Shown here piece by piece: positions 63,507 through 64,000 of a stretch of DNA of 64,000 bases. The stretch comes from Acinetobacter sp. LoGeW2-3 (GTDB lineage Bacteria; Pseudomonadota; Gammaproteobacteria; Pseudomonadales; Moraxellaceae): contig NZ_CP024011.1 of assembly GCF_002688565.1 (NCBI RefSeq), positions 2,666,001 to 2,730,000 of the forward strand, given 5' to 3'. The stretch's first letter is position 1. Each line of letters starts with the position of its first letter. A model generated the notes under the pieces. The model saw only the letters and a list, made by a program, of their open reading frames with translations. It was not told where the DNA came from and did not search any database. A program made the position numbers and the translations under genes.

Positions 63507-64000
63507 ATGTCAGCAGTTGAATTACTCAGTGACCTGCAATGCAATGGCCTGAAATGGGAAGGTGAAGTCGGTTTGGCCCGTAAAGGTGGTGCCGGCCCAA
63601 GCGACCATAAAGCCCTGAGTCTGAATGGAAAGACCATGATGATTCCCGTGCTGAATCTTGCCTCTCAGGATTCTCCTTATACCGCACAGCAGGACAAAGA
63701 AACCGATAATGTCATTGTCTTCAAAAACAAGATCCCGGTTGCTACGCTAACTGCACCGAAACGTCCAAAGTTTTATGACCTGAAAACCGCAGATGGCATT
63801 CCTTATGAACAGATTGCCACCTTGCATAGTCATGACGTACTGGCGACTACGGTGTTGCAGCACTGTATTCGCATGAATGACAAGGCAACTGCATGCCAGT
63901 TTTGTTCAATTGATCAATCTCTTAAAGATGGCCGGACCTTAATCCGTAAACGTCCTGAACAACTGGCGGAAGTGGCGAAAGCAGCTGTCGAGTTAAATGG
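63507..64000 (+). CDS. MSMEG_0568-family radical SAM protein (5' part, cut by window end)
   Basis: The first 164 codons, from an ATG with TAAGGAG upstream; no stop before the window ends. The cysteine cluster is C120-x9-C130-x2-C133 (CIRMNDKATACQFC), the spacing used by this family in place of CxxxCxxC. It is the third gene of the Nit1C cluster; relatives are followed by a GNAT/AIR synthase-type protein and others. Its reaction is unknown. Confidence 0.88.
   Translation, partial: MSAVELLSDLQCNGLKWEGEVGLARKGGAGPSDHKALSLNGKTMMIPVLNLASQDSPYTAQQDKETDNVIVFKNKIPVATLTAPKRPKFYDLKTADGIPYEQIATLHSHDVLATTVLQHCIRMNDKATACQFCSIDQSLKDGRTLIRKRPEQLAEVAKAAVELN

Noticed and set aside
1..64000. CRISPR arrays, tRNA or rRNA genes, prophage, complete insertion sequences
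   Set aside because: I looked for regularly spaced repeats, cloverleaf-type segments, transposases and phage structural genes and saw none. A tRNA scan would be more sensitive than reading by eye.

Overview
The window looks like chromosomal DNA of an Acinetobacter species. It is AT-rich and has the folate-independent methionine synthase pair mesX-mesD, an otsBA trehalose pair, a Pseudomonas-type pst operon with long PstC and PstA, and a Nit1C cluster. Species is not assigned. I saw no rRNA, tRNA, CRISPR array, complete insertion sequence or prophage. Intergenic regions are often closed by clear intrinsic terminators.

Layout. 1-6.8 kb: 3' part of a family 2 glycosyltransferase, an MFS transporter, otsBA, and a secreted or anchored CocE/NonD hydrolase. 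6.8-17.6 kb: an uncharacterised cluster with two Rieske oxygenases, a LysR regulator, a CDA-fold nucleobase deaminase, a BMP-type nucleoside ABC importer (binding protein, double ATPase, two permeases) and an amidohydrolase deaminase. It looks like a purine or N-alkylpurine salvage pathway. 17.6-21.8 kb: a PP1-type phosphatase, cyanase, then a formate/nitrite-type channel and a PP2C-kinase fusion behind a sigma-54 promoter and an ANTAR-type antitermination leader. 21.9-25.7 kb: a PQQ-type sugar dehydrogenase lipoprotein, a DUF1826-like protein and a CDF metal exporter. 25.8-29.6 kb: mesX, mesD, a flavin reductase and MetR, with MetR-like boxes.

30-38.5 kb: a cold-shock protein with two small proteins, a YdcZ-type transporter pair with its LysR regulator, a GAF-PAS-PAS-GGDEF-EAL protein, the remnant of a sigma-54 activator, a 35-residue truncated TatA and a porin. 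38.7-43.9 kb: Pho box and pstSCAB. 43.9-47.8 kb: a variable segment bounded by a 72-bp direct repeat (the 3' end of a tetR gene), holding a GGDEF protein, a decayed membrane-protein gene and several very small genes. 47.7-52.6 kb: TetR with a flavin monooxygenase, two alpha/beta hydrolases and a second TetR, with clear palindromic operators. 52.7-59.6 kb: AraC regulator, AhpD-like protein, acyl-CoA-dehydrogenase-like flavoprotein, and a SsuABC/TauABC-type importer whose binding protein has a twin-arginine signal, facing a complete tatABC set. 59.8-64 kb: a PAS sigma-54 activator divergent from the start of a Nit1C cluster (MSMEG_0572 family protein, nitrilase, radical SAM protein cut by the window end).

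Nitrogen scavenging links several parts. GG-N10-GC sigma-54 promoter matches precede the nucleoside importer, the formate/nitrite channel, cyanase and the Nit1C cluster. All functional statements come from motifs and remembered family features; no database search was run.
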